The notes: generated by a model not told the origin, from the letters alone. 64,000 bases of DNA from Mycobacterium sp. URHB0044 (GCF_000620625.1 NZ_JIAW01000009.1:1-64000); one strand, 5' to 3'. Counted from the stretch's first letter, positions 1-8,543 are shown. Program-made: numbers and translations.

Positions 1-320
1 GCGATGATCGTCGAGACCATCCGAAAGTCGATCGTGCCCCGCAGGAACACCGTCGCCACCATCGGTAGCCGCTCACACAAGGTGCGCCCATAGTTGATCT
101 GGCCCACCGCGCGGGCATGGCTGACGTTCTGCGCCGCCGACACCTCCGCAGCCACCTCGGCGGTCACATCGGTACGCCACGTATTCCACTGCGCCAACTC
201 CACCGCCCGACGGGCATACAACCTGCCCACCGCCAGCAACCGCTGCGCGGTCGCCGTCGACTCATCACGCGTCGCCTCACCCATCACCTCGATGAGCTCA
301 CACTCCGAACCATCGAACAC
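1..320 (-). CDS. DUF222 / 13E12-type HNH endonuclease family protein (partial)
   Basis: The minus frame is open from a GTG at 318-320 to the window edge, giving about 106 codons beginning V-F-D-G-S-E-C-E-L. It contains A-R-R-A-V-E-L-A-Q-W and E-V-S-A-A-Q-N-V-S, and ends at D-F-R-M-V-S. This is the N-terminal DUF222 region of mycobacterial 13E12-repeat proteins, which usually carry a C-terminal HNH nuclease motif that would lie outside the window. Such genes are multicopy and often mark mobile or recombining regions. It follows the phospholipase D gene on the same strand after a 43-nt gap. The family is clear; the function is uncertain and the C-terminus is not visible. Confidence 0.75.
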   Translation of the reverse strand, partial: MFDGSECELIEVMGEATRDESTATAQRLLAVGRLYARRAVELAQWNTWRTDVTAEVAAEVSAAQNVSHARAVGQINYGRTLCERLPMVATVFLRGTIDFRMVSTII

Positions 321-363
321 ATGTGCGATTATGCCAGCCGGGTCCGACACGCAAGCGCGGAAT

Positions 364-1908
364 TCACAGCCGGCCCTTGATCCGATCTCGCCACGACCGC
401 CCGTCGGGGTCGTAGACGGCCCGATACAACGGTTCAGCCCACAACCGCGTGAGAACGCCCAGCCGTTCCGGCTCATGCGACCGCAGCCGGCCAGGCGGCC
501 GCGGCCCCCTGCGACCGGACGCATGCCACTCGTCCAACGCCCGTGCCGAGGCCACCATCTCCTGCACCGCGGTTTCGGGATCGACCAATCCGCCGTCCTC
601 GCTACCGTCCTCCGCACGGTCGGTGTGTTCACGCATCAGTCGCAGCCGCAGATCGCGTGCGAACTCACCCGTGTCATCGAGTACCGCACAAGACAATTCG
701 CTGTCGTGCGTCCATGACCTTCGGTTGAAGTTGTCGCTGCCAACCGACGCCCAGACGTCGTCGACGACGCAGACCTTGGCGTGCACGTAAACCGGTGTGC
801 CCTCATGGTTCTCGATGTCGAACACGTGCACCCGCTCCGGGTCGGCCTCCTTGCAGGCGTCGATCGCCTGTCGGCGGCCAATCTTGTTGGGCGGCAACGC
901 CAGCCGCCCGTCCACATCGGGATGCCTTGGCACCACGGCGATCAAGTGCAAGTCGGGATTGTCCGCCAGGGCGCGGGCGAACAGCTGCGCGACCCGCTTC
1001 GACCACAGGTACTGGTCTTCGACGTAGATCAACCGCCGCGCACGCTTGACCGCCTTGCTGTAGCCGCGCGCGACACTGCGCTCACCGTGCGGCGCGAAGT
1101 CGTACTCGAAGTGCGCATCCGGATAGGTGCGCAACACCTGCACCGCATGCGGCCCGCAAGGCGGCGGATCCGGCGGCTGCTCGGGAAGCTTGCCCACCTT
1201 CAGGTCCGCGCCGCGCAGCTTGTCCTCGATCCACGCGATGGGCGACAGCATGTCGAGAGGTGCCGGGTCGTTCCAGCGCTCCCGGAACGTCGTATCGAGC
1301 GCGCCCACAACCGGTCCCCGTAGTTGCAGCTGCACGTCGTGCCACGGCGGATGCTCGCCGTAGCTCTTGGCCATCTGCACCGCCTGCGGGTCGCCCCGGT
1401 GCGACGCGTCGTCGCGGCGCGAGTGACACAGGTCGATCCCCCCGGCGAACGCCACGTCACGCGCAGGTTCGCCCGGATGCCGGATCACCACCAGCTTCTG
1501 GTGATGCGATCCACCGAAGCGCACCCGCTGATCCAGCAGCACCTCGCCGCCAGCCTCTTCGATCGCCTCGCCGAGGTGTTGGTTCTCTTCTTCGCTGTAG
1601 GCGAACTTGTCGAGATGGGACCGCCACACCAGACCCTTGACGACGACGCCGCGCCCAGCGGCGCTGCTGAACACCTCACGGATGGTCGGGCCGCCGTCGC
1701 GCATCCTCTGGTCGGGATCGCCACGCCAGTCCGTGAAGAACACGTAGTCACCCGATCGCAACGCTTCGACTTCGGTGGCAAGCCGGTCGAAGTACGTCGA
1801 ACCGTGTATCAGCGGCTCAGCCCTATTGCCCTCACACCAGGCAGGCACCCGCGACGCAGGATTGCCGCGCTCCGCGTCGGTGAGGAACCAGTCGGCAAGT
1901 CGAGACAC
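364..1908 (-). CDS. Phospholipase D family protein (two HKD-type motifs, first degenerate)
   Basis: A 514-aa protein if started at GTG 1906-1908 (V-S-R-L-A-D-W); the open frame runs further upstream, but that part reads as shadow sequence. The second HKD motif is complete: HAKVCVVD at about residues 376-383, followed by S-V-G-S-D-N-F-N-R-R-S. The first, HHQKLVVIR at 135-143, has the HxK pair but Arg where the Asp of HxKx4D is expected; A-G-G-I-D-L follows. The PLD superfamily cleaves or transfers phosphodiester bonds through two HKD halves. No signal peptide is seen, so it is probably cytosolic. The divergent lipoprotein gene starts 75 nt away. Substrate unknown; family assignment firm. Confidence 0.8.
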   Translation of the reverse strand: MSRLADWFLTDAERGNPASRVPAWCEGNRAEPLIHGSTYFDRLATEVEALRSGDYVFFTDWRGDPDQRMRDGGPTIREVFSSAAGRGVVVKGLVWRSHLDKFAYSEEENQHLGEAIEEAGGEVLLDQRVRFGGSHHQKLVVIRHPGEPARDVAFAGGIDLCHSRRDDASHRGDPQAVQMAKSYGEHPPWHDVQLQLRGPVVGALDTTFRERWNDPAPLDMLSPIAWIEDKLRGADLKVGKLPEQPPDPPPCGPHAVQVLRTYPDAHFEYDFAPHGERSVARGYSKAVKRARRLIYVEDQYLWSKRVAQLFARALADNPDLHLIAVVPRHPDVDGRLALPPNKIGRRQAIDACKEADPERVHVFDIENHEGTPVYVHAKVCVVDDVWASVGSDNFNRRSWTHDSELSCAVLDDTGEFARDLRLRLMREHTDRAEDGSEDGGLVDPETAVQEMVASARALDEWHASGRRGPRPPGRLRSHEPERLGVLTRLWAEPLYRAVYDPDGRSWRDRIKGRL

Positions 1909-1983
1909 TGGCGCAGAATGCCCAATTGACGCGCAAGTTAAGCGAACGTCGTCCGGAACCCCCGCCTTCTGCCAAGATCGGGC

Positions 1984-3213
1984 ATGAGATTCGCCGGGCG
2001 CGCGTGTGCCGTCATCAGCGCGTTCGTTCTGGTGACCGCGTGCAGTCCCGCCATCACCCCGCAGGCTCCTTCGACCACGACCGCCGACAGCGCCAAGGCG
2101 GACGCGGTGATGCGGATCGTCAACGAGGTCATGGCACAGTCGCACCTCAAGGCCGTGATCGTCCGGGTTACCGAAGACGGCAGGGAGGTCATCACGCGCG
2201 CCGCCGGCGAGTCGATGACCGGCGTGCCCGCCACCCCTGCCATGCACTTCCGCAACGGCGCCGTCGCGATCTCGTACGTCTCGACGTTGCTTCTGCGCCT
2301 CGTCGACGACAAGAAGGTCGCACTCGACGACAAGCTCTCGAAGTGGTTGCCCGACGTGCCGAACTCCGACCGCGTGACGTTGCGCCAGCTCGCTCAGATG
2401 ACGTCGGGCTACGTCGACTACGTCATCGGCAACACGGAGTTCGAAAAGGCACTGTACGAGAACCCGTTCCGGCAGTGGGAGCCAGGCCAACTGCTCGGCT
2501 TCGCCACGTCGCGTCCCCTCTTCTACGAGCCGGGCACCAACTGGAACTACGCCCACACCAACTACGTGCTCCTCGGCATGGCGCTGGAGAAGGCCACAGG
2601 CGAGGACATGCCGAAGTTGTTGCACGACAACGTGCTTGCGCCCCTTGGACTGACGAACACGGCGAACTCGTTCACCCCGGAGATCCCTGCGCCGGTCCTG
2701 CACGCGTTCACCAGCGAGCGCCGCGAAGCGCTCCGAATACCCAGTGGCGCACCGTTCTACGAGGAGTCGACGTACTGGAATCCGTCGTGGACCATCACGC
2801 ACGGCGCCATCGAGACGTCCAACATCTACGACATGGAGGCCAGCGCCGTCGGGATCGGCTCGGGCAGGCTGCTGTCGAAGGAGTCCGCCGAGGCGATGGT
2901 GTCCACCGACCTGCGGGGCAAGACGCGTGCGCAACCCGGTTGCGTGACGTGCGCGCCGATGACTGACGTCTATACCTACGGCATGGGCATCGTGATCTCC
3001 GGGGACTGGCTGCTGCAGAACCCCTTGTTCGCGGGCGAGGCTGCCGTGATGGCCTACCTGCCCTCGCGCAAGATGGCCATCGCCGTGGCCGTCACGTACG
3101 AACCCGAGGCGTTCGACGACGAGGGAAGCTACGCCAACTCGGCCGATACGCTGTTTCGCAGGATCGGCGCCGAGCTCGCTCCCGAGCACGCCCCTCCCAC
3201 TCCGCCGAAGTGA
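1984..3213 (+). CDS. Beta-lactamase-fold (serine hydrolase family) lipoprotein, catalytic motifs altered
   Basis: A 409-aa protein with a lipoprotein signal: basic N-terminus, hydrophobic stretch and lipobox V-T-A-C with Cys20. The rest follows the class C beta-lactamase/DD-peptidase family: H-F-R-N-G, L-R-L-V-D-D, L-S-K-W-L-P-D, L-A-Q-M-T-S-G-Y, N-Y-V-L-L-G. The motifs that make the family catalytic are changed. Where SxxK is expected the protein reads A93-V-A-I96. Where YxN is expected it reads Y189-A-H191. The third motif appears as F-A-G rather than H/K-[TS]-G. I infer an exported, lipid-anchored, probably non-hydrolytic member, perhaps a binding or scaffold protein. Divergent from the PLD gene; the amidotransferase gene starts 25 nt after its stop. 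Confidence 0.8.
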   Translation: MRFAGRACAVISAFVLVTACSPAITPQAPSTTTADSAKADAVMRIVNEVMAQSHLKAVIVRVTEDGREVITRAAGESMTGVPATPAMHFRNGAVAISYVSTLLLRLVDDKKVALDDKLSKWLPDVPNSDRVTLRQLAQMTSGYVDYVIGNTEFEKALYENPFRQWEPGQLLGFATSRPLFYEPGTNWNYAHTNYVLLGMALEKATGEDMPKLLHDNVLAPLGLTNTANSFTPEIPAPVLHAFTSERREALRIPSGAPFYEESTYWNPSWTITHGAIETSNIYDMEASAVGIGSGRLLSKESAEAMVSTDLRGKTRAQPGCVTCAPMTDVYTYGMGIVISGDWLLQNPLFAGEAAVMAYLPSRKMAIAVAVTYEPEAFDDEGSYANSADTLFRRIGAELAPEHAPPTPPK

Positions 3214-3238
3214 CGGCCGTGCGGAACAATGGGTCACC

Positions 3239-3961
3239 GTGGCTCCCACCGTGCTCTTCATCCGCAACGAACACCTCGCGACCGAAGCCATGCTCGGCGA
3301 CGCGTTCACCGAATCGGGCTTCGACGTCGAGACGTTCACCGTGGTCCCGGCCGAGTCCGTCGACCAACCCGCCATCGACGTCACCTTCCCCGACCCGGCT
3401 CGCTACGACGTCATCGTGCCGCTCGGTGCGCGTTGGGCGGTGTACGACGAGGCGTTGCGCCGGACCTGGATCGCTGCCGAGATGCAGATGGTGCGGGACG
3501 CGGCAGCAGCCGGGGTGGCGACGCTGGGCGTGTGCTTCGGCGGTCAGCTTCTCGCGCAGGCGTTCGGCGGATCGGTGGCACGGTCGGAGGTACCCGAGAT
3601 CGGCTGGTACGACGTGGCAAGCGACGACGAGGAACTGATCCCCGGCGGTCGATGGTTCCAATGGCACTTCGACCGATGGGTCCTCCCGCCGGGCGCCACC
3701 GAGATCGCCAGGACCGCGAACTCGTCGCAGGCCTTCGTGCTCGGCAAGGCGCTGGCCCTGCAGTTCCACCCGGAGCTCGATGACGCACTACTGGAGCTGT
3801 GGCTGACCGCCGACCGGGACGGTGACGTTGCCACCTTGGGCCGCACGCACGACGAGTTGCGCGCGGCGACAGCCGAATTGCAGACCAGTTCGGCCGAGCG
3901 GATCCGACGGCTGGTGCGCGGCTTCACCGATCGGGTGGTCCGTCAGCCGTGCCCGAGCTGA
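3239..3961 (+). CDS. Class I glutamine amidotransferase-like protein
   Basis: A 240-aa protein with a GTG start. It shows the GATase nucleophile elbow G-V-C99-F-G-G-Q and, near the C-terminus, F-H177-P-E179, completing the Cys-His-Glu triad typical of class I amidotransferases and GMP-synthase-like GATases. No synthase domain is attached, so the ammonia acceptor or hydrolysed substrate is unknown; stand-alone members include gamma-glutamyl hydrolase-type enzymes. It lies 25 nt after the lipoprotein gene and may be co-transcribed with it. Its 3' end overlaps the convergent SDR gene by 19 nt. No signal peptide, so cytosolic. Confidence 0.8.
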   Translation: MAPTVLFIRNEHLATEAMLGDAFTESGFDVETFTVVPAESVDQPAIDVTFPDPARYDVIVPLGARWAVYDEALRRTWIAAEMQMVRDAAAAGVATLGVCFGGQLLAQAFGGSVARSEVPEIGWYDVASDDEELIPGGRWFQWHFDRWVLPPGATEIARTANSSQAFVLGKALALQFHPELDDALLELWLTADRDGDVATLGRTHDELRAATAELQTSSAERIRRLVRGFTDRVVRQPCPS

Positions 3962-5232
3962 TGGGCGAGCGCGGCCTCGATGACGGGCTGCCGAAATCGA
4001 TGCCCGATGGCCTGCAACTTGACCGGCATGACCCGCTGATCGGTCAGCGCCAACTGTCGAGCACCCTGCTCCCCCAACAACATTCGCGAGCCGGACGATA
4101 GAACCGGTAGCACCGCGGGGCGGCGCAACACGCGCGCTAGCGCCTTGGTGTAATCGACGTTGCGCACCGGGTTCGGCGCCACTGCGTTGACCGGTCCGGC
4201 GATCCGCTCGTCGTAGACGGCGCGGTAGTACACGTCGAGGAGGTCGTCGAGGCCGATCCACGGCAACCATTGCCGACCGTCGCCGAGCCGGCCGCCCAGC
4301 CCGGCCGCGAACAGCGGGCGCAGCCGCCGCAACGTGCCACCCCGCGCGGCCTGGACGATGCCGGTGCGCACCAGGACGACGCGCAGTCCCGCCTCCTCGG
4401 CAGGCGCCGTCGCCGCCTCCCCGTCCGCGATGGCGTCGGCCGGGAACCCGCGCCCCCGGCCGGTGTCCTCGCCCAGCACCGCGTCGCCTCGATCGAGTCC
4501 GTAGATCCCGACCGAAGAGGCGCCGACGAACACCCGCACTCCGTCGGTACGCCCGGCCAGCTCAGCCAGGCCACGCGTCGGCTCTCCGGCGAGGTGCACG
4601 ACCGCGTCCACACCGTGCAGCAGGTCGGGCGCAGGGCGCTGCGGGTCCCACCGGCGTTCGTCGGCGTCGCCGGGCGCACGCCGAACCAGCCGGATGACAC
4701 GATGCCCGCCGGTGCTCAGCAGCGCCGTCAGCGCCGACCCGACCAGGCCCGACGCTCCAGTGACGGCCACCACGAACGAGCCGGAGCCCGATTCGGCGGC
4801 GCCGCGATGCGCCGCGAGGTCGTCGGCCAGTTGGCGGTGCCGGTAGACGAACGTCGAGCGCAGCGCAGCGGCCGGGACGGGCGCCTCGACCCGATCCCTC
4901 ACCCGGGTGCGCGCCGATCCGGCGTCGTCGAAGTCATGGGTGTGCCGCCACCGGACCACCAGACGGGGCGGCAGGGATCGTGGGCCGTCCGACGAAAGCA
5001 CGTCGACGAAGCGGCGCGGCGGGTCATAGCCGCCCGCGTCGTGCCGCGCCACCCAGCGCAGCCCGCCGGGTAGTCCGAGGATCGCCCGCCCATCGGCCAA
5101 CGACGTCGTCTCGGCCACCACCGTCATCGGCTGCCACGGGGGAACCAGCCGCCGCATTGCGCCCCGGCGGCCATGCCAGGCGAACACCTCGTCCAGCGGA
5201 TGGTCGACCACACTCTCGAATTCGATGCCCAC
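3943..5232 (-). CDS. SRPBCC-SDR fusion, TIGR01777 family epimerase-like protein
   Basis: A 429-aa protein with a GTG start. Residues 1 to about 145 form a START/SRPBCC-like domain (V-V-D-H-P-L-D-E-V-F-A-W-H, R-W-R-H-T-H-D-F). From about 153 there is an NAD(P)-binding Rossmann fold with T-G-A-S-G-L-V-G-S at 158-166 and V-V-H-L-A-G-E-P further on. The C-terminus resembles the DUF1731 tail of TIGR01777 sugar-epimerase-like proteins. The M. tuberculosis counterpart is, from memory, Rv2216, which there sits near lipoate genes rather than beside wag31. Reaction unknown for the family. Converges with the amidotransferase gene and overlaps it by 19 nt. Confidence 0.85.
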   Translation of the reverse strand: MGIEFESVVDHPLDEVFAWHGRRGAMRRLVPPWQPMTVVAETTSLADGRAILGLPGGLRWVARHDAGGYDPPRRFVDVLSSDGPRSLPPRLVVRWRHTHDFDDAGSARTRVRDRVEAPVPAAALRSTFVYRHRQLADDLAAHRGAAESGSGSFVVAVTGASGLVGSALTALLSTGGHRVIRLVRRAPGDADERRWDPQRPAPDLLHGVDAVVHLAGEPTRGLAELAGRTDGVRVFVGASSVGIYGLDRGDAVLGEDTGRGRGFPADAIADGEAATAPAEEAGLRVVLVRTGIVQAARGGTLRRLRPLFAAGLGGRLGDGRQWLPWIGLDDLLDVYYRAVYDERIAGPVNAVAPNPVRNVDYTKALARVLRRPAVLPVLSSGSRMLLGEQGARQLALTDQRVMPVKLQAIGHRFRQPVIEAALAHQLGHG

Positions 5233-5296
5233 GAATCCCCTGGTCCGTGCCGCGTAGCCGCTGAAATTCCTTGCGGCTCAGTCGATTCATCCGACG

Positions 5297-5659
5297 TTAG
5301 TCGGTCTTGGAGCGTGAAGTCTCTTCGTCGTGCTCGTCCACGGAAGTCGTGTCGGCTTCCGGCTCGGCCTCGGGCTGCGTGGTGAACTGCGACGTCGGCT
5401 CATCCGGATAGTCCTCGGCAGCCTCGGGATGGGCGAACGCGGTGGTCTCCGCATCGGCGTCATCCGAGTCGTCGGAGTGATCGGCGTCCTCGTGGTCGGC
5501 GCCCTTGGAGCGTTCCCGCAACGCGTCGACGATGAGCAGCAGAACCCCGATGACGCTGGCGCCGATGCACACCCAGGCGATCAGTTCGTTGCTGGTGACG
5601 ACGGCGGTCACCAGGGCGGCCAACCCGATGACGGCGAGGACGAGCGCGATGATCAGCAT
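5297..5659 (-). CDS. Small membrane protein with acidic C-terminal tail (Rv2144c-like)
   Basis: A 120-aa protein from ATG 5657-5659; a TTG lies one codon upstream. Two hydrophobic segments occupy about residues 1-20 and 24-46. The remaining 70 or so residues are strongly acidic (D-H-E-D-A-D-H-S-D-D-S) and low complexity, so the tail is probably disordered. It follows wag31 by 11 nt on the same strand, as Rv2144c does in M. tuberculosis, which suggests co-transcription with wag31. Function is not known. The position points to a possible link with polar growth, but this is inference from neighbourhood only. Confidence 0.75.
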   Translation of the reverse strand: MLIIALVLAVIGLAALVTAVVTSNELIAWVCIGASVIGVLLLIVDALRERSKGADHEDADHSDDSDDADAETTAFAHPEAAEDYPDEPTSQFTTQPEAEPEADTTSVDEHDEETSRSKTD

Positions 5660-5670
5660 CAATCAGCCGG

Positions 5671-6495
5671 TCAGTTGTTGCCCCGGTTGAACTGGTTGAA
5701 TCCGCCGCCATCGTTGTTCGCGGTCGAATCAACCGGCGCCGCAGAGCCGCGCTGGCCGAGTTCCTCGAGCTGCGACTCCAGGTACGTCTTGAGCCGGGTG
5801 CGGTACTCGCGCTCGAACGTACGCAGCTGCTCGAGCCGGCTCTCCAGCACCGTGCGCTGCTGATTGATGGTGCCCATGATCTCGGAGTGCTTGCGTTCGG
5901 CGTCGGCCTGCAGTGCGTCGGCCTTTTCCTGAGCTTGGCGCAGCTGTGTCTCGGACCGCGTCTGCGCGTCGGACAGCAGCGCGTCGGCGCGGGCCTTGGC
6001 CTCGGAGACCGTGGTCTCGGCGGTCTGCCGAGCCTCGGTCACCATGGCGTCGGCTTGTGCACGGGCGTCGGCGAGCATCTTGTCCGCCTCGGCCTTCGCA
6101 GTGCCGGTCAGCCTGTCGGCGGTGTCCTGGGCCAGACCCAATATCTTGGCGGCCCTGACGTGGGAATCGTCGCCGGAGGGCGCGGGCGCCGCCGGGGGCG
6201 CCTCGTACACCGGCTGCGGCGGCGGAGCCGGAGCGGGTTCCGGCTCGGGCTCGGGCTGATACAGCGGGATGGACTGAGTGGACTGAGCCCCACCACCGCT
6301 TGCCCTGGCGCTCGCCAGGTCCTGATCGAGTTCGGCGACGCGCTGGCGCAGGTCCGCGTTCTCCTCGATGAGCCGAGTCAGCTCGTTCTCAACCAGGTCG
6401 AGGAATGCATCGACTTCGTCCTCGTTGTAGCCGCGCTTGCCGATGGGTGGCTTGCTGAACGCGACATTGTGGACGTCTGCTGGTGTGAGCGGCAT
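5671..6495 (-). CDS. wag31: Wag31 (DivIVA), polar growth scaffold
   Basis: A 274-aa protein starting M-P-L-T-P-A-D-V at ATG 6493-6495; the frame stays open ten codons upstream, but the DivIVA family starts here. The N-terminal DivIVA domain contains K-P-P-I-G-K-R-G-Y-N-E-D-E-V-D-A-F-L. A variable Pro/Glu-rich linker follows, then a long coiled coil (R-Q-A-Q-E-K-A-D-A-L-Q-A-D-A-E-R) and the conserved tail. Wag31 marks the cell poles and organises cell-wall synthesis. Thr73 in the S-T-Q-S linker sits at the number reported for PknA/PknB phosphorylation of the M. tuberculosis protein. Strongly conserved. Confidence 0.97.
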   Translation of the reverse strand: MPLTPADVHNVAFSKPPIGKRGYNEDEVDAFLDLVENELTRLIEENADLRQRVAELDQDLASARASGGGAQSTQSIPLYQPEPEPEPAPAPPPQPVYEAPPAAPAPSGDDSHVRAAKILGLAQDTADRLTGTAKAEADKMLADARAQADAMVTEARQTAETTVSEAKARADALLSDAQTRSETQLRQAQEKADALQADAERKHSEIMGTINQQRTVLESRLEQLRTFEREYRTRLKTYLESQLEELGQRGSAAPVDSTANNDGGGFNQFNRGNN

Positions 6496-6535
6496 TGTCT
6501 GCCCCCTTGAAGTCTGGACCGTCAACTGGTCTCAA

Positions 6536-6541
6536 AGTGTA
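6536..6541 (-). promoter_or_regulatory. Candidate -10 element for wag31
   Basis: On the minus strand TACACT occurs 40 nt upstream of the wag31 ATG, in the 181-nt gap between the yggT-like gene and wag31. It fits the mycobacterial TANNNT -10 form and would give a leader of roughly 30 nt. No good -35 was found at 17 nt. A tentative call. Confidence 0.35.
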
Positions 6542-6676
6542 GAGCCATGAGTGAGTAGTAACTGGCGTCCATCCTGTCACAGCAGACCCGGCGGTTGCAT
6601 GAGAGGTAGAGAATTAAGAGCGAATTTCAATCTTGACCGCGCCGAATATCGACTCCGGCAAACCGCTCCTGCAGTG

Positions 6677-6967
6677 TCAGGCCGCCGCGCCGAACGCCAG
6701 CTGCATGCCGACGAAGGCTGCCAGCAGCAGCACCATGATCGACAGGTCGAACCGCACGGCACCTATCGTGAGCTGGGGAATGATCCGGCGAAGCAGCTTC
6801 ACCGGCGGATCGGTCAACGTGAGGATGACCTCGAGGACCACCACGGTGAAACCCTTCGGGCGCCAATCGCGGCTGAACGAACGGATGAATTCGACTACGA
6901 CCCTGGCGATGAGCAGCAGCCAGAAAACAAACAGCGCGAAGCCCAGGATCTCGAAGAACAGCGCCAA
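6677..6967 (-). CDS. YggT family membrane protein (Rv2146c-like)
   Basis: A 96-aa protein if started at TTG 6965-6967, which has a GAGTGAGG Shine-Dalgarno 8 nt upstream. This gives the length I recall for the M. tuberculosis homologue; an ATG at 7015 would add 16 residues that look non-homologous. Two membrane segments lie near residues 5-26 and 72-92. Between them are R-S-F-S-R-D-W and T-D-P-P-V-K-L-L-R-R. YggT proteins are small membrane proteins linked to division clusters and possibly osmotic stress; the exact role is unknown. It lies between sepF and wag31, as in other actinobacteria. Confidence 0.88.
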   Translation of the reverse strand: MALFFEILGFALFVFWLLLIARVVVEFIRSFSRDWRPKGFTVVVLEVILTLTDPPVKLLRRIIPQLTIGAVRFDLSIMVLLLAAFVGMQLAFGAAA

Positions 6968-7075
6968 CTGGGCGACCTCACTCCAAGCAGTGTGACATTG
7001 AATACAAGCAGGCATACAGGTGGTACGACAAGCGATTTGCCGTCAGCCTACCCGTCGCGGATGAGACCGCTCGGC

Positions 7076-7726
7076 CTACTGGTACGCGTAGAACCCGGCC
7101 TCGGCGATGCGCTTGCGTTCCTCGGCGCTGACGTCCGTGCCAGAGGGTGACAACAGGAACACCTTCGTCGCGACCTTGTCGAACGAACCGCGCAGTGCGA
7201 ACGCCAGTCCGGCCGCGAAGTCGACGAGGCGCTTGGCGTCCGCGTTGTCCATCGAAACCAGGTCCATGATCACGGGGGTGCCGTCGCGGAAGCGCTCACC
7301 GATGGTGCGGGCCTCGCTGTAGTCCTTGGGCCGCAGCGTGGTGATCTTGGCCAAGGGGCTGCCCTCTTCGAACAGCGCAGCCATCCGGCGGGGCTCCATC
7401 GCCACCGCGCCACGGGTCGCGCCGCGCAGTGTGTTGAACCGCGGGCGCTCGAACTCGCGCCGGCCGCGGAAGGATTCCTCTTCGAGGTAACCGCCGCGGT
7501 ATCCGGCCGGAACTTCGGCGAACTCGCGCTCGAACTCGCGGCCACCGACGCGCTCCTCGTAGCCCCTGCTCTCGAGGCGGCCGTAGCCGTCGTCTTCGAA
7601 GCGATCTTCGCGGGGCCGCCGGGCGTAGGGCCGAGGCGAACGGTCCTCGTCGTCGTAGTACTCGTCGTCGTAGTCGTCCATCGGCGCCATACCGAAGTAG
7701 GCCTTGACCTTATGCAGTGTGCTCAT
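7076..7726 (-). CDS. sepF: SepF, cell division protein
   Basis: A 216-aa protein. The N-terminal M-S-T-L-H-K-V-K-A-Y-F-G-M is an amphipathic membrane-binding helix. A long acidic and Arg-rich linker (D-D-Y-D-D-E-Y-Y-D-D-E-D) follows. The C-terminal SepF domain starts near residue 135 (I-T-T-L-R-P-K-D-Y-S-E-A) and contains R-L-V-D-F-A-A-G-L. SepF tethers FtsZ to the membrane and is essential in mycobacteria, which lack FtsA. It lies between the yggS-like and yggT-like genes. A Shine-Dalgarno-like AGAAGGG precedes the ATG. Confidence 0.96.
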   Translation of the reverse strand: MSTLHKVKAYFGMAPMDDYDDEYYDDEDRSPRPYARRPREDRFEDDGYGRLESRGYEERVGGREFEREFAEVPAGYRGGYLEEESFRGRREFERPRFNTLRGATRGAVAMEPRRMAALFEEGSPLAKITTLRPKDYSEARTIGERFRDGTPVIMDLVSMDNADAKRLVDFAAGLAFALRGSFDKVATKVFLLSPSGTDVSAEERKRIAEAGFYAYQ

Positions 7727-7790
7727 CGGAGACCCTTCTGATGACTGAGGTGCGTGTTGTCTGTGATGAAGATGTGACTGGAGTGACTAC

Positions 7791-8543
7791 TCAGGGTGAC
7801 GTTAGAGGACGTTGCCCGAGAAGCGCGGTACCGACACGCACACACGTCGAGCCATGTCGTACCGCCGTCTCGAGATCCGCTGACATGCCTGCCGATAGAC
7901 CGAGCCGCTGCTGGTAGGAACGCTGTACCCGCCCCAATTCCGCCTCGAGGCGGGCGAACGACGCGTCAGCGTCGGCCTCCAGTGGCGGGACGGCCATCAA
8001 CCCGGCGAAGTCCAGCCCGTCGGTCCCGTCGGCGAGGCGGCAGAGCTCGTCGACGAGATCGGGCCGACCGACGTCCACACCACCGCGCGCCGGATCGCCG
8101 TCGAGGCTCAGTTGGATGTAGACGCGCAACGGTGCGCTGCGCCTGCCGTCCTCGAGCGCCGCGGTTGCCGCCCGGCCCAGAGCGCCGACGAGCGCGGAAC
8201 CGTCCACCGAGTGGGCGGCGTAGGCCCAGCCGGCGACGGTGCGTGCCTTGTTGCGCTGAATCCTGCCGATCATGTGCCAGCGAATTGGCGCAGTGGACGC
8301 TTCCTCAGACCAAAGTTCAGCGACTTCGGCGACCTTATTCGACGCTTCTGGTTCACGGGATTCGCCGAATGCAGTGCATCCGAATTTGCGAAGGATAATG
8401 ACATCGGAGGCCGGAAAGAATTTCGTCACCGGGAGTAATTCAATTTCATCGGCGTCACGCCCGACGGCCGCCGCAGCGCGCTCGAGCCGCGCCCGCACCG
8501 CAGCCAGTGCCGCCGCCAGTTCGGCTTCCCGAGGGCTGCTCAT
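7791..8543 (-). CDS. YggS/PROSC family pyridoxal phosphate homeostasis protein
   Basis: A 250-aa protein from ATG 8541-8543, overlapping the stop of pgeF (ATGA). The open frame extends far upstream but is non-homologous there. The PLP-binding lysine is Lys41 in L-L-P-V-T-K-F-F; further family sequence includes W-H-M-I-G-R-I-Q-R-N-K and the C-terminal T-C-V-R-V-G-T-A-L-L-G. The YggS fold is a single-domain TIM barrel resembling the N-terminus of alanine racemase. It has no known catalytic activity and buffers PLP. The gene sits in the ftsZ-sepF interval in most Gram-positives. Confidence 0.93.
   Translation of the reverse strand: MSSPREAELAAALAAVRARLERAAAAVGRDADEIELLPVTKFFPASDVIILRKFGCTAFGESREPEASNKVAEVAELWSEEASTAPIRWHMIGRIQRNKARTVAGWAYAAHSVDGSALVGALGRAATAALEDGRRSAPLRVYIQLSLDGDPARGGVDVGRPDLVDELCRLADGTDGLDFAGLMAVPPLEADADASFARLEAELGRVQRSYQQRLGLSAGMSADLETAVRHGSTCVRVGTALLGQRPLTSP

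Noticed and set aside
1909..3384. Upstream extension of the PLD frame to 1006 codons.
   Set aside because: It runs antisense to the lipoprotein gene, has no PLD similarity, and GTG 1908 gives the complete fold.
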